From positions 1 to 13,687 of the forward strand of contig JAWLBY010000033.1 of the NCBI GenBank assembly GCA_041687455.1: a DNA stretch of 13,687 bases. The letters run 5' to 3'. The notes beneath the pieces are model-generated. The model had not been told where the DNA came from, did no database searches, and worked only from the letters and a program-made list of their open reading frames with translations. Shown here in pieces: positions 1-8,315 of this stretch. The number at the start of each line of letters is the position of its first letter. Within the stretch, counting starts at the first letter, position 1. Source of the DNA: JAWLBY01 sp041687455. GTDB lineage: Bacteria; Pseudomonadota; Gammaproteobacteria; Xanthomonadales; Xanthomonadaceae. Both the position numbers and the translations under genes were made by a program.

Positions 1-1
1 C

Positions 2-76
2 GCTGCCTGGGCACTGGTCCGAAACCCGGCGCAGTACGACGGAAGCAAGCTGTTCGCAACCCTCGAAACCGCTTGA
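2..76 (+). CDS. C-terminal end of an unidentified protein (5' truncated by window edge)
   Basis: Reading from base 2, 24 sense codons are followed by TGA at 74-76. The tail contains RNPAQYDGSKLF and ends in LETA. The codons are GC-rich at third positions and the stop lies just before the repeat cluster at 111-208, so this looks like a genuine gene end rather than chance. There is too little sequence to assign a family, and I do not recognise it. It converges with the minus-strand cluster to its right. It could also be a chance open stretch, since only 75 bases are visible. Confidence 0.5.
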   Translation, partial: AAWALVRNPAQYDGSKLFATLETA

Positions 77-110
77 CGGGGAACAGAGTGTCTACAGGGA
101 GCGGCGCCGC

Positions 111-208
111 AGCGCCCGGATCCAGCGCTCCTGCAGGAGGGGCTTCAGCCCCGACTCCTACACAGCGCCCGGATCCAGCGCTCCTGTAGGAGGGGCTTCA
201 GCCCCGAC
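111..208. repeat. Two tandem copies of a 45-base hairpin-forming intergenic repeat
   Basis: Copies at 111-155 and 164-208 match at 44 of 45 positions (C134 against T187) and repeat with a 53-base period. Each begins AGCGCCCGGATCCAGCG and contains two inverted repeats: CTCCTGCAGGAG at 128-139 (CTCCTGTAGGAG in copy 2) and GGGGCTTCAGCCCC at 139-152 (192-205). The spacer TCCTACAC is itself complementary to the TGTAGGAG arm, so longer stems are possible. Elements of this TGTAGGAG...CTTCAGCC type are, from memory, common in intergenic DNA of Xanthomonadales and Pseudomonas. They sit here between convergent gene ends, where they could act as transcript 3' structures. No T-tract follows, so they are not typical intrinsic terminators. 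Confidence 0.85.
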
Positions 209-287
209 CGCGCGGTCCGAGCAACGCGCGCGCATGACGATCGCTGCCGGCCGCAGGTAAACCGCTGCAGCAGAACGAACAGACCCA

Positions 288-528
288 TCAGGTCGTAGGC
301 TCTGCTGCCGCCTTCGCCAGCTTGTCGGCCAGCGCCTTCAGCTCGGCCTGCCGCGCGGCGTCGACCTCGTGCGGCTGGATGCGGCCGATGATGCCGCAGT
401 ACGCGGATCTCGTTGGCATCGATCACGCCGTCGCGCTCGGCGATCGCGACCAGCTTGCGCAGTTCGTCGGCATCGAGCCGGCCGTCGTCGGCGAAGCACT
501 GGATCGAGCGAAGCGACAGTTCGAAAAG
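288..528 (-). pseudogene. Frameshifted small acidic protein with two DG-x-(I/L)-D motifs (TerB/EF-hand-like)
   Basis: The minus strand reads through two frames that join into one sensible protein. From 528 down to about 394 it encodes FELSLRSIQCFADDGRLDAD, then ELRKLVAIAERDGVIDANEI, then RVLR. From about 395 down to the stop at 288-290 a second frame gives GIIGRIQPHEV and a Lys/Ala-rich helix ending AEPTT. The break lies near 394-397, where CTGCGGCATC may have lost a CG from an expected CTGCGCGGCATC. Two DG-x-(L/I)-D-A-(D/N)-E elements resemble half EF-hand loops or TerB-type acidic helices; the first Asp of a classical EF loop is absent in both. No ATG is visible: an in-frame TGA sits at 529-531, and GTG at 530-532 is one base out of frame across a T-run (523-526). 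It lies about 120 bases after the ATPase stop on the same strand, so it may be the last gene of that cluster. It is either a recent pseudogene or a sequencing/assembly error in a draft. Family assignment is tentative. Confidence 0.6.
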
Positions 529-651
529 TCACGCGGTTCGCGCAGTGGCACAGGTCCTTGTTGTTGTGGCCTGGAGCGGACGGCTGCTCGTCTGACGTTC
601 GCCTGTTCACGGCCGCTGACGCCGGGCGCGCTCCACTGGCGCGGCGGCATC

Positions 652-3600
652 TCACGGTTTTTCGCTTCGCGGCGACGGCGCCACGGGTGGTTTCGTGCCT
701 GCCACGGCGCCTTGCCCGGTACGGTGGCCGCTGCGCGGCTGCGCCGGCGCGCCGGGTGCCTGCGCCGCCAGCCGCTGCAACCCATCGACCAACTGCGCCA
801 GCACCTCGCGATGCGACGCACTCGCTTCGCCCTGCGCCTGCAGCGCGGCGATCAGCGGCTTGAAGCTGATCTCCAGCGCCGAACGCAGGCCGCCGAGCCA
901 CATCGCGCTGTCCGTTGCGCTGTCGCGACCGAACGCTCGCGCCATCGTTTGTTCGCTGGCAATCCGCTCGAGCAGTTCCACCAGCGCCGGCCACGGCGCT
1001 CCCTCGGTGGTTTCGTTCGATGTCCGCGCCGCGAGCCCGCGCACGCCATCGACCAGGTCATGCAACTGCGCGACCACGCGTGTGCCGACGTCGGCGTCGG
1101 CGCCGCCGATCGCCTTCGCGCGCTGGAACTCGCGACAGATCGCCTGCCAGCGTTCGCGCTGCGCGCCGTCCATGCGATCGCGCAGCTCGGCGAGCTTGAG
1201 CAGGTTCTCCTCGGCGCCGCTGGTCAGCAACTGCGATTCGCCGAGGTAGTGGTCGTCGATGATCTGCTGCAGTTCGGCGGCATTGGTGACCGGAGCAATT
1301 TTTTCGGCCAGCTTGTTCATGTTGCGATAGCTGCCCTGCAACTTGAACGCCGGCTCGGTACGGTAGCTGTCGGCCTGGGCGGCGCTGGCGATGTATTGCT
1401 GATTGACCCGGTAGACCACATCGCGCACTTCGATCAGTCGTTGCAGCACGCCGACGATCTCGCCGATCTCGGCGCCGCTGTAGTCGTGGCTGAGATCGCC
1501 GGCGGAGAAGTCGCGGCCTTCCGCCTTGTCGAGCAGCCGGTAGAAGTTGCCCATGTCGCGGGTCGCCAGCGGCGCCAGCACCGGGTTCGAGGTCAGGCAG
1601 TTTTCGAGGTAGCTGGTCAGGAACACGTCTTCCATGCCGCCGAGCACGTCGCCGAGGTTGTAGACGTCGGCACGGTTGGCCAGCATGTCGGGAATCCGGA
1701 ACAGCTCGCCCGACTCGGTGTACGGGTTGCCGGCCATCACGACGCAGAACTTCTTGCCGCGCAGGTCGAAGGTCTTCGTCCGTCCGCGGCGGACGCCTTC
1801 GATGCGGCGGGTGCCGTCGCACAGCGAGATGAACTTCTGCAGGAATTCCGGATGGGTGTGCTGGATGTCGTCGACGTACAGCATCACGTTGTTGCCCATC
1901 TCGAGCGCGAGGTTCAGCTTCTCGAGCTCGCGCGCCGAGGTTGCATCCGGCGCCTGGGCCGGATCGAGCGAACGCACCTCGTGACCGAGCGCCGGGCCGT
2001 TGATCTTCATGAAGATCAGCCCGAGCCGGTCGGCGACATACTCCATCAGCGTGGTCTTGCCGTAGCCGGGCGGCGAGATCAGCAGCAGCAGACCCATCAG
2101 GTCGCTGCGCTTGCCTTCGCCGGCAGTGCCGATCTGCTTGGCCAGGTTGTCGCCGATGATCGGCAGGTAGACCTGATCGATCAGCCGGTTGCGGACGAAC
2201 GAGGCGAGCGGCCGCGAGCGGAATTCGTCCAGCCGCATCGCCGCACGCTCGCGCTGCAGCACACGCTGGCGCAGAGCCTGAAACTGGCGCACGCCGGCGA
2301 CGAATCCAACCCGGTGCTGCTGCAGGCGCGCTTCGAAGCGGTCGACCGCGAGCAGCAGGCGGCCCTGCTCGATGGCCGGATGCTGGCCGAGCAGCCCGTC
2401 GATCTCGATCCGCAGATCGGCCTGGCTGATCCGGTGCGGCAGCAGGTGGCCCACCAGCAACAGCGCTGCGGCCTCGCAGGCATGGTCGCGTTCGTCGGCC
2501 AGCGCATCGCGACACAATGGCAGCAATGCACCCAGCGCCAGCGCCCACGCCGCCGCGCCGGTCAGCGTACGCAACGCATCGTGCAGCCGATCCCAGCCAT
2601 GCGCATCGCGCAGCCGTGCCTCGAGCGCCGCCAGCAGGCGCTGCGCGTGGCGCGACACGATGAACCGCGGATGCTCCTCGGCCAGCTCGCGGACCAGGTA
2701 ATCGGCCGCGCGCTGCGGGTCGGCGCCGTCGATGACCAGCGCGCTGCGCTCGCGCCAGCGTGCGATCGCCGCAGCGATCTCGCCGGCCAGCGCGGCGCGT
2801 GCCCGATCGTCGCCGAGCAGCGTCGCGAGCTGCTGCGCGATCCGTGCCCGCAGCGGCCAGTCGTGGCCATCGACTTCGGCCAGCGCAGTCCAGGCCAGCC
2901 ATGCCAGCGCACGTGACTCGGGCTCGAAGGCGAGCAGACCGGCGGCCTCGCGCAACGGCAGCCAGCCGGCCAGGATCCGTGCGGCGTCGTGGTCGTGGAT
3001 GCCCTTTTCGTAGCCATCGCGATAGCGCGGCGCGGCAAATGCACGGACGGTTCGTTCGAGCGTCGCCGGCGTGACGGCTTCGAGCCGCAGCCGCTCCGGC
3101 GTCAGCCCGTCCTCGCCGCGCCGCGCCGCCTCGAGCAGTTCCGCCGCCAGATACTCGCCGCGATAGAGCGACGGCGATTCGGACTCCAGCGCGACCTGCC
3201 AGTAGTCGCGCAGTGCGGCCAGTCCGTCGTCGTCGATCGGCTCCAGGTAGTCGGTGCCGGTCAGATGCAGGCACAGCGCGTCGCCGTGCGGGATCAGCGT
3301 CAGGTCGAGTTCCTGCCGGTTGACGCTGAAACGGTGCCGGCCGAGCCGGATCAGCTCACCGCCGCCTTCGAACAGTTCGGTCCTGTCGCGCAGACCGCGG
3401 ACCGCCTGATCGCGGACGGCTTTCAGCTTCGCCTCGACGTCGTCGGCCTTGACGCTGTCGTGCAACTGGCGCAGCCGTGCCGCGAGCTCGCGCAGCTTGA
3501 CGATCAGCGGATCGCCGGCAAAGAACGCGTTCAGTGCGTCGAGATCGGCCAGCGTCGCGGTGCGCCGGGCCAATCCGTCGAGTATCCGCTGCGCGGCATC

Positions 3601-5982
3601 GGCGACCGCACGCGCCTTGCGCTGGCGATCGTCGAGCAGCGCCTGCTTGCGCGCCTCGAAAGCCTCGACCACTTCCTCGCGTCTGGCGAGGATGTCGTTG
3701 AGGAACGGCTCGTGCTCGCCGAACCGGCTCTCAAGCTCCTCGAGCTGGATCAGCACGCGGGCGAGCTGCTCGTCGCAGGCTTCCGGATCGGTCGATGAGG
3801 CCAGTGCACCGGTCACGCTCTGGCCGAACAGTGCGAACTGTGCGCCGAACTGCGCCATCGCCTCGGCCGAGCCCAGCTCGCGGCGGCGCTGCTCGGCCCG
3901 CGCGCGGGCCTGGTTCAGCCGCGCATAGATCGACGAGATCGCCTCGACGATCCGGGTGCGGCGCTCGGCATCGTCGACCGGCAACGAAGCCATCAACGTC
4001 GACAGCATGTCGAGGTCCGCCGCCATCGTCGCCAGTGTGTCGATGATCGGCTGCAGCACCGAGGTGCTGGCGAGCGCCGCTCCTTCGGCGAGCGGTTTCT
4101 CGATCTGGACCAGCCGCTCGGCGAACGGCTGCAGCGCGCGCTCCGACGCCAGGAAGGCTGCGGTCGCCTCGGCGGCGCGCTCGTGCGCGCCGAGCAGTTC
4201 CGCCTCCAGCACGTCGAGCGCGGCGCGGTCGATGTAGCGGTAGTCGCGCAGCGTCAGCAGATGACCGCGCTGGGCGGCGGCCGAGTTCAGACCGTCGACG
4301 TGGTCCTGGATGCGCTCCCAGCGGCCGGGATCGAGCCGGGCCAGCAGCTCGCGCTGGCGGGTCTGCGCTTCGCGCAGCGCCCGCGCCGAGCGGCTGCGGA
4401 TCGACTCGACCTTCTCGAATTCGTCGAGCACCGCTTCGGCGGTCGCGGCGACCTCGTGCAACAGGCCGGCAATGTCGGCGCACGGCGACTCGGCCAGCCA
4501 GTGATGCAGATCGAACAGTCGACGGCTGCCGGCGACCAACTGCTCGAAGCGCGTCGACGAAACGGCCGGTGCGCCGATCTCGCGGGTCAGATGCAGCAGG
4601 TCGGAAATGCCGCGGACCAGCTCGGCATTGCCGACCCGGGCGTGGAAGCCGCTGCCGGTCGCTTGCGCGGCGGCATGCTCGTCGCTCGCGAACGGCGTGC
4701 GCCAGACCTGCATCGGGTGCACGCGGGTCGGCTCGCCGCCGTCGGCGCTGAACATCACGATCCGACCGTCGTCGAAACGGGCGTAACCGTGGGCGAAGAT
4801 CGGCGGCTGCAGTCGCCGCTCGATCATGTTGTAGGTGAACAGCGCGTAGTGGCCGGCTTCCGGCTCGTAGAACACGTACAGCACGTCCTCGCCGTTCGGC
4901 GACCGGATCATGCGACGGAAGCCCATGCCGGGCATCGTCCGCTCGAACGCCTTCGATTCGCCGTTCTGCAGCGTGTATCCGCCGGGATAGACGATGCCGT
5001 GGTCTTCCGGCAACTGCACGCAGGCCTGGCCGATCGCATCGATCCGCTGCACCTGCCGGGTCAGCGTGTTGAATACCAGATGCCGCCACTGCTCCTCGCG
5101 GTACGGCAGCACGCGCAGCAGGATCAGGCTGCCGAGCCGGGCGTACTCGATCCGCGCATCGTCGAGCGACTGGGTCTGGTCGGAGACTGGCTCGCGGTAG
5201 ATGCCGAGGCCATCCTCGGTGTTGTTTTCGACCTTGACGGTCAGGTCGCCGTTGATCGTCTCGACGAACACGGTGTCGAGAATGTTGACGTGCGGGTGGC
5301 GGCCGTCGACCGCGTCGTCGCGGGTGGTGCGGATCCACTCGAAGTCGTACGGCGGCGGTGGATCGAGGTCGCGCTCGCCGCGGTTGTCGATGTAGCGCAC
5401 GTCGCGACCGTCCGGCGACAGACTCCAGCGGAACACGCGGATATCGCCGAGCCGTTCGCCGATCTGGAACGCGGCCAGCAGCTTGCCGTCGCGAACCACG
5501 AGCTGCAGCAGCCGGGTGTGCTTGTAGTAGGCGTACAGCTCGCGGAAATCGTTGACGAAACTCGGCGCCGCCAGAAAGCTGCCGGACGGATCGGCCGGTT
5601 CGACATCGAAGCCGTCGCCGGTGTCGACCAGCCGGTACAGCGAGAACACGTCGCCGATCTGCGTTTCGCGCTTCAGCCCGAGGAACACGTTGTAACCGAA
5701 CAGCAGCCACTCGCCGACCCGGACGATGTCGCGGGCGATCGCGTTGTGTTCGCTGCGCACGCGCAGCCGGCCGAGCAGCTTCAGCTCGCTGCTGCCGAAT
5801 TCGGCCAGCCGCTCGGCATTGAGCCGCTCGGCCAGTGCGCGCAGCCGACCGCCCTGTTCGGTCAGCCGTCGGTGCAACACTTCGTAGGCGCCGCCTTCGG
5901 CAACGGCACGGTCGATGGTGGCAGTGTCGGCACTCGAGGCGCTGGAACCGGTGTTGGCCGGGGTCTGGGTCGGTTCGCTCAT
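652..5982 (-). CDS. Giant DUF3686/AAA+ ATPase (usually annotated 'DNA repair ATPase')
   Basis: This is a 1776-residue cytoplasmic protein with no signal peptide or membrane segment. The N-terminal ~450 residues match my memory of the DUF3686 domain, including YNVFLGLKRET at 97-107 and a beta-rich region. Residues ~540-880 are charged and helical, likely coiled coil. A helical region follows, then an AAA+ core: Walker A PPGYGKTT (G1306, K1309), Walker B MLYVDD (D1371, D1372), sensor-1-like MAGNPYTES (N1419) and a MoxR-like IPDMLANRAD with R1437 as possible arginine finger. The C-terminal tail from ~1740 is Pro/Ala-rich and disordered-looking. The start ATG at 5982 precedes only a weak ribosome site, but the next residues fit the family's usual beginning. 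'DNA repair' is an inherited label without direct evidence here. The gene follows the flotillin on the same strand after 268 bases, suggesting a role with the membrane scaffold. The substrate is unknown. Confidence 0.9.
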   Translation of the reverse strand: MSEPTQTPANTGSSASSADTATIDRAVAEGGAYEVLHRRLTEQGGRLRALAERLNAERLAEFGSSELKLLGRLRVRSEHNAIARDIVRVGEWLLFGYNVFLGLKRETQIGDVFSLYRLVDTGDGFDVEPADPSGSFLAAPSFVNDFRELYAYYKHTRLLQLVVRDGKLLAAFQIGERLGDIRVFRWSLSPDGRDVRYIDNRGERDLDPPPPYDFEWIRTTRDDAVDGRHPHVNILDTVFVETINGDLTVKVENNTEDGLGIYREPVSDQTQSLDDARIEYARLGSLILLRVLPYREEQWRHLVFNTLTRQVQRIDAIGQACVQLPEDHGIVYPGGYTLQNGESKAFERTMPGMGFRRMIRSPNGEDVLYVFYEPEAGHYALFTYNMIERRLQPPIFAHGYARFDDGRIVMFSADGGEPTRVHPMQVWRTPFASDEHAAAQATGSGFHARVGNAELVRGISDLLHLTREIGAPAVSSTRFEQLVAGSRRLFDLHHWLAESPCADIAGLLHEVAATAEAVLDEFEKVESIRSRSARALREAQTRQRELLARLDPGRWERIQDHVDGLNSAAAQRGHLLTLRDYRYIDRAALDVLEAELLGAHERAAEATAAFLASERALQPFAERLVQIEKPLAEGAALASTSVLQPIIDTLATMAADLDMLSTLMASLPVDDAERRTRIVEAISSIYARLNQARARAEQRRRELGSAEAMAQFGAQFALFGQSVTGALASSTDPEACDEQLARVLIQLEELESRFGEHEPFLNDILARREEVVEAFEARKQALLDDRQRKARAVADAAQRILDGLARRTATLADLDALNAFFAGDPLIVKLRELAARLRQLHDSVKADDVEAKLKAVRDQAVRGLRDRTELFEGGGELIRLGRHRFSVNRQELDLTLIPHGDALCLHLTGTDYLEPIDDDGLAALRDYWQVALESESPSLYRGEYLAAELLEAARRGEDGLTPERLRLEAVTPATLERTVRAFAAPRYRDGYEKGIHDHDAARILAGWLPLREAAGLLAFEPESRALAWLAWTALAEVDGHDWPLRARIAQQLATLLGDDRARAALAGEIAAAIARWRERSALVIDGADPQRAADYLVRELAEEHPRFIVSRHAQRLLAALEARLRDAHGWDRLHDALRTLTGAAAWALALGALLPLCRDALADERDHACEAAALLLVGHLLPHRISQADLRIEIDGLLGQHPAIEQGRLLLAVDRFEARLQQHRVGFVAGVRQFQALRQRVLQRERAAMRLDEFRSRPLASFVRNRLIDQVYLPIIGDNLAKQIGTAGEGKRSDLMGLLLLISPPGYGKTTLMEYVADRLGLIFMKINGPALGHEVRSLDPAQAPDATSARELEKLNLALEMGNNVMLYVDDIQHTHPEFLQKFISLCDGTRRIEGVRRGRTKTFDLRGKKFCVVMAGNPYTESGELFRIPDMLANRADVYNLGDVLGGMEDVFLTSYLENCLTSNPVLAPLATRDMGNFYRLLDKAEGRDFSAGDLSHDYSGAEIGEIVGVLQRLIEVRDVVYRVNQQYIASAAQADSYRTEPAFKLQGSYRNMNKLAEKIAPVTNAAELQQIIDDHYLGESQLLTSGAEENLLKLAELRDRMDGAQRERWQAICREFQRAKAIGGADADVGTRVVAQLHDLVDGVRGLAARTSNETTEGAPWPALVELLERIASEQTMARAFGRDSATDSAMWLGGLRSALEISFKPLIAALQAQGEASASHREVLAQLVDGLQRLAAQAPGAPAQPRSGHRTGQGAVAGTKPPVAPSPRSEKP

Positions 5983-6045
5983 CGGAGACTCGCTGACGTC
6001 GACGTCACCGCGGCGCTGCTGCCGCCACGGTGTGCGTCAAGGCGG

Positions 6046-6060
6046 CCGTTCGTCCTAAGG
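6046..6060 (+). repeat. REP-like arm, inverted partner of the element at 6191-6205
   Basis: CCGTTCGTCCTAAGG at 6046-6060 matches the reverse complement of 6191-6205 (CCGTTCGTCCTGAGG) at 14 of 15 positions. The sequence after it (to about 6070) is a degraded or shortened form of the other element. The two arms face each other across the G-rich gap region between the flotillin and ATPase genes. Confidence 0.55.
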
Positions 6061-6078
6061 GAAAGTCGGACCTAAAGC

Positions 6079-6117
6079 GGGGGGCGTAGGGGGGTGGNNN
6101 NNNNNNNGTCAGGGGGG
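6079..6117. other. G-rich intergenic segment containing a 10-N assembly gap (6098-6107)
   Basis: Three six-G tracts lie at 6079-6084, 6089-6094 and 6112-6117 on the plus strand, with GG at 6096-6097 running into the Ns. Ten Ns is a conventional placeholder, so the true missing length is unknown. The G-tracts could form a G-quadruplex on the plus strand, which is the template strand for the minus-strand cluster; the transcript would be C-rich. Nearby CCCCC at 6141-6145 and GGGG at 6151-6154 can form a further hairpin. No gene can be placed in 5983-6250. Confidence 0.8.
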
Positions 6118-6172
6118 CGTTGCGTCGTGTGGTGTCGAGGCCCCCACGGCGGGGTGCGAAGGGGTGTCGCGC

Positions 6173-6207
6173 CCGACTCGTCCTTCGATACCTCAGGACG
6201 AACGGGT
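6173..6207 (-). repeat. REP-like palindromic intergenic element
   Basis: On the minus strand this reads CCCGTTCGTCCTGAGG, then TATCGAAGGACGAGTCGGG. CGTCCT (6179-6184) pairs with AGGACG (6195-6200) around a 10-base loop. Elements of the form CGTTCGTCCTGAG...CGAAGGACG are, from memory, a very widespread class of intergenic palindrome in Proteobacteria. It begins 44 bases after the flotillin stop and could shape the flotillin-ATPase transcript. No T-run follows. Confidence 0.7.
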
Positions 6208-6250
6208 GATGGTTCACGGCAAATCACGGCCGATGAGCATCCGGGACGCG

Positions 6251-8266
6251 CTACGCCTCCGCCCCACCCTCCGCCGCCGGCGTCGCCCTGTTCGCGGCGC
6301 CGCCGATCAGCCGCTGCATCAGGTCCTGCACGACCGGGCTCTTGCCGACCACGCCCTCGACCGCCTTGCCGACCGACAGCGCCTTGGCGAACGAATTGAA
6401 GAACTCGCCTTCGCCGCCGACGATGTCGATGTTGGCCTTCGACAGCGCCGCCGACAGCACTTCCGCCTGCTCGCGGGCGATGTCCTTGTTGGCTGCGATC
6501 GAAGCCAGTGCCTGCTCGAGGTTCTTCTCGAGCTGCATGCGGAATTCCTCGTGCGCGCGGGCGTTGTCGGACAGCGCGTTGAGCGAGGCGAACTTCTCGG
6601 CCAGACCCTCGGCTTCGCTCTGGTACCGGGTCTTCAGCACTTCGGCCTCGGCGACGCCAACCTCGCGGCTTCCGCGCGCTTCGGCCAGCAGCTTCTCCTC
6701 CAGCACCCGGGCGTCGACCAGTCCCTGCTTCTGCTTCGCCTCCGCCTGCGCCTCGATCACCCGCGCCTCGGCCAGGCCCTTTTCCTGCTCGCCGCGTGCC
6801 TCGGCAACCAGCTTCTCGGCAACGACCTTGGCCTGCGCCAGGCCTTCCTTCTCGATCGCGGCAGCGCCGACCTCGCGCACGCGGGCGTCGGCGAGGCCCG
6901 GTGCGGCGCGCTCGGCCTCGATGCCTTCGGCCAGTCGCTTCTTCGCCTCGGCCTGCTTGGCGGCGGCTTCCAGTTCGGCCTGCGCCATCAGCGTGATTTC
7001 ACGCGCCTTGTGCTGCGCGCGCTCCTCGTCGGCCTCGGCCTGCTTGACCAGCCGCACGCGCTCCTGCTCGGCCTCGGCCTGGGCTGACAGCACGGCGACC
7101 TGCTTGGCGCGGTCGGCTTCGGAGACTTCGCGCACTTCCTTGATCTTCTCTTCCTCGCTGGCCACGGTCTTCTCGACCGCGATGCGCTCGCGGATCACGT
7201 TGGCGATCTCCGTGCGCCGCTCCTCGAGCGCCTTCTCCTTCTCGATCCGCTGCAGTTCTACCTCGCGTTCGCGGGCGACGATCTCGATCTCGCGGGCGCG
7301 AGTGACCTTCTCCTGTTCGATCACGACCGCGCGCTGACGGTTCTGCTCGGCGACCTCGACCTCGCGCAGCCGGTTCTGCTCGCGAATGTCGATCTGCTCC
7401 TGGGCGGCGAGTCGCGCCGCCTCGGCCTTCAGTCGTTCCTCCTCCTGCACCTTCAGCGTCTCGGCCTCCTCGCGTGCGCGGATCGTCGCGATCTCGCGCT
7501 TCTGTCGCGACTCGGCATCGGCCTGCTGCCGTTCCAGTGCCAGCAACGCTTCCCTGGTCTCGACGTTCTTCTTGGTGATCGCCAGTTCTTCGTTGCGCGA
7601 CAGCTCGTTGGTGATGACGTTCTGCGCCGCCGTCAGCTCGGTGATCTTGCGGATGCCCTCGGCGTCCATGATGTTGCTCGGATCAAGCGCCGACTTCGGC
7701 GTCTGCTCGAGGTAGTCGATCGCGACGTCTTCGAGGATGTAGCCGTTCAGGTCGTTGCCGATCACCTCGACGATGCGGTCGCGGAAGTCCTGCCGGTTCT
7801 CGAACAGCTTGACGAAGTCGGTCTGCTTGCCGACCGTCTTCAGCGCCTCGGAGAACTTCGCGTTGAACAGCTCGTTGACGGCGGCACGGTCGGAGGCACG
7901 ATCGACGCCGATCGCCTTGGCGACCTTCAGCACGTCCTGCTGTGTTTCGTTGACGCGCAGGTAGAACGCGACCGTGATGTCGGCGCGGATGTTGTCGCGG
8001 CAGATCAGGCCGTCCTTGCCACGCCGGTCGACTTCCAGCGTGATCAGCGAGATCCGCATGAACTCCTTCTTGTAGATCACCGGGTAGACCAGCGCGCCGG
8101 TGAAATGCACCTTCGGCGTCGCCGACAGGTCGTTGACGATCAATGCGGTGCCCTGCGGAACCTTGACGTAAAACGCCTTGAACAGCGCGAACAGCCCGGT
8201 CAGGAACAGCACCACGACCCCGACAACGGTCAGGATCGGCATCAGGATGGCGAGCGGGTCGGACAT
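6251..8266 (-). CDS. yqiK: Flotillin-family membrane scaffold protein (YqiK type)
   Basis: A 671-residue protein with one N-terminal membrane segment (about residues 7-32), an SPFH/band-7 domain (about 33-225, with YPVIYKKEFMRI and a DVAIDYLEQTP end), and a long Glu/Arg/Ala-rich coiled coil (about 225-560). The C-terminal oligomerisation region runs from about 610 and includes VGGEGEFFNSFAKALSVG. Flotillins assemble into large membrane-bound cages that organise membrane domains. It is longer than I recall for E. coli YqiK (about 550). Residues 457-559 form a repeat whose Gly-(Leu/Val)-(Ala/Val) starts fall at 457, 475, 497, 515, 537 and 554, alternating 18 and 22 residues. The start is supported by GGGAG at 8272-8276, five bases before ATG. 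It follows yqiJ by 49 bases, so co-transcription is likely. Confidence 0.93.
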   Translation of the reverse strand: MSDPLAILMPILTVVGVVVLFLTGLFALFKAFYVKVPQGTALIVNDLSATPKVHFTGALVYPVIYKKEFMRISLITLEVDRRGKDGLICRDNIRADITVAFYLRVNETQQDVLKVAKAIGVDRASDRAAVNELFNAKFSEALKTVGKQTDFVKLFENRQDFRDRIVEVIGNDLNGYILEDVAIDYLEQTPKSALDPSNIMDAEGIRKITELTAAQNVITNELSRNEELAITKKNVETREALLALERQQADAESRQKREIATIRAREEAETLKVQEEERLKAEAARLAAQEQIDIREQNRLREVEVAEQNRQRAVVIEQEKVTRAREIEIVAREREVELQRIEKEKALEERRTEIANVIRERIAVEKTVASEEEKIKEVREVSEADRAKQVAVLSAQAEAEQERVRLVKQAEADEERAQHKAREITLMAQAELEAAAKQAEAKKRLAEGIEAERAAPGLADARVREVGAAAIEKEGLAQAKVVAEKLVAEARGEQEKGLAEARVIEAQAEAKQKQGLVDARVLEEKLLAEARGSREVGVAEAEVLKTRYQSEAEGLAEKFASLNALSDNARAHEEFRMQLEKNLEQALASIAANKDIAREQAEVLSAALSKANIDIVGGEGEFFNSFAKALSVGKAVEGVVGKSPVVQDLMQRLIGGAANRATPAAEGGAEA

Positions 8267-8315
8267 GGTGACTCCCAGCAGCTAACGAATGGTGCGCGTG
8301 CGAACGCGCCGTCGG

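Noticed and set aside
280..295. 16 bases identical to 2089-2104 inside the ATPase gene (CAGACCCATCAGGTCG)
   Set aside because: The flanks do not align beyond a few bases and the shared piece overlaps the stop of the small broken gene; most likely chance in biased composition.
322..2916. Long open frame (864 codons) on the plus strand, plus another at 4183-6075
   Set aside because: Both are antisense to the ATPase gene; their sequences are Arg/Gln/Ala-rich with no domain, the usual shadow of a high-GC gene.
6065..6074. GTCGGACCTA resembling GTCGGACTTA of the insertion-sequence end at 13600-13609
   Set aside because: Nine of ten bases is too short to claim a relic of the element, and the surrounding bases do not match.
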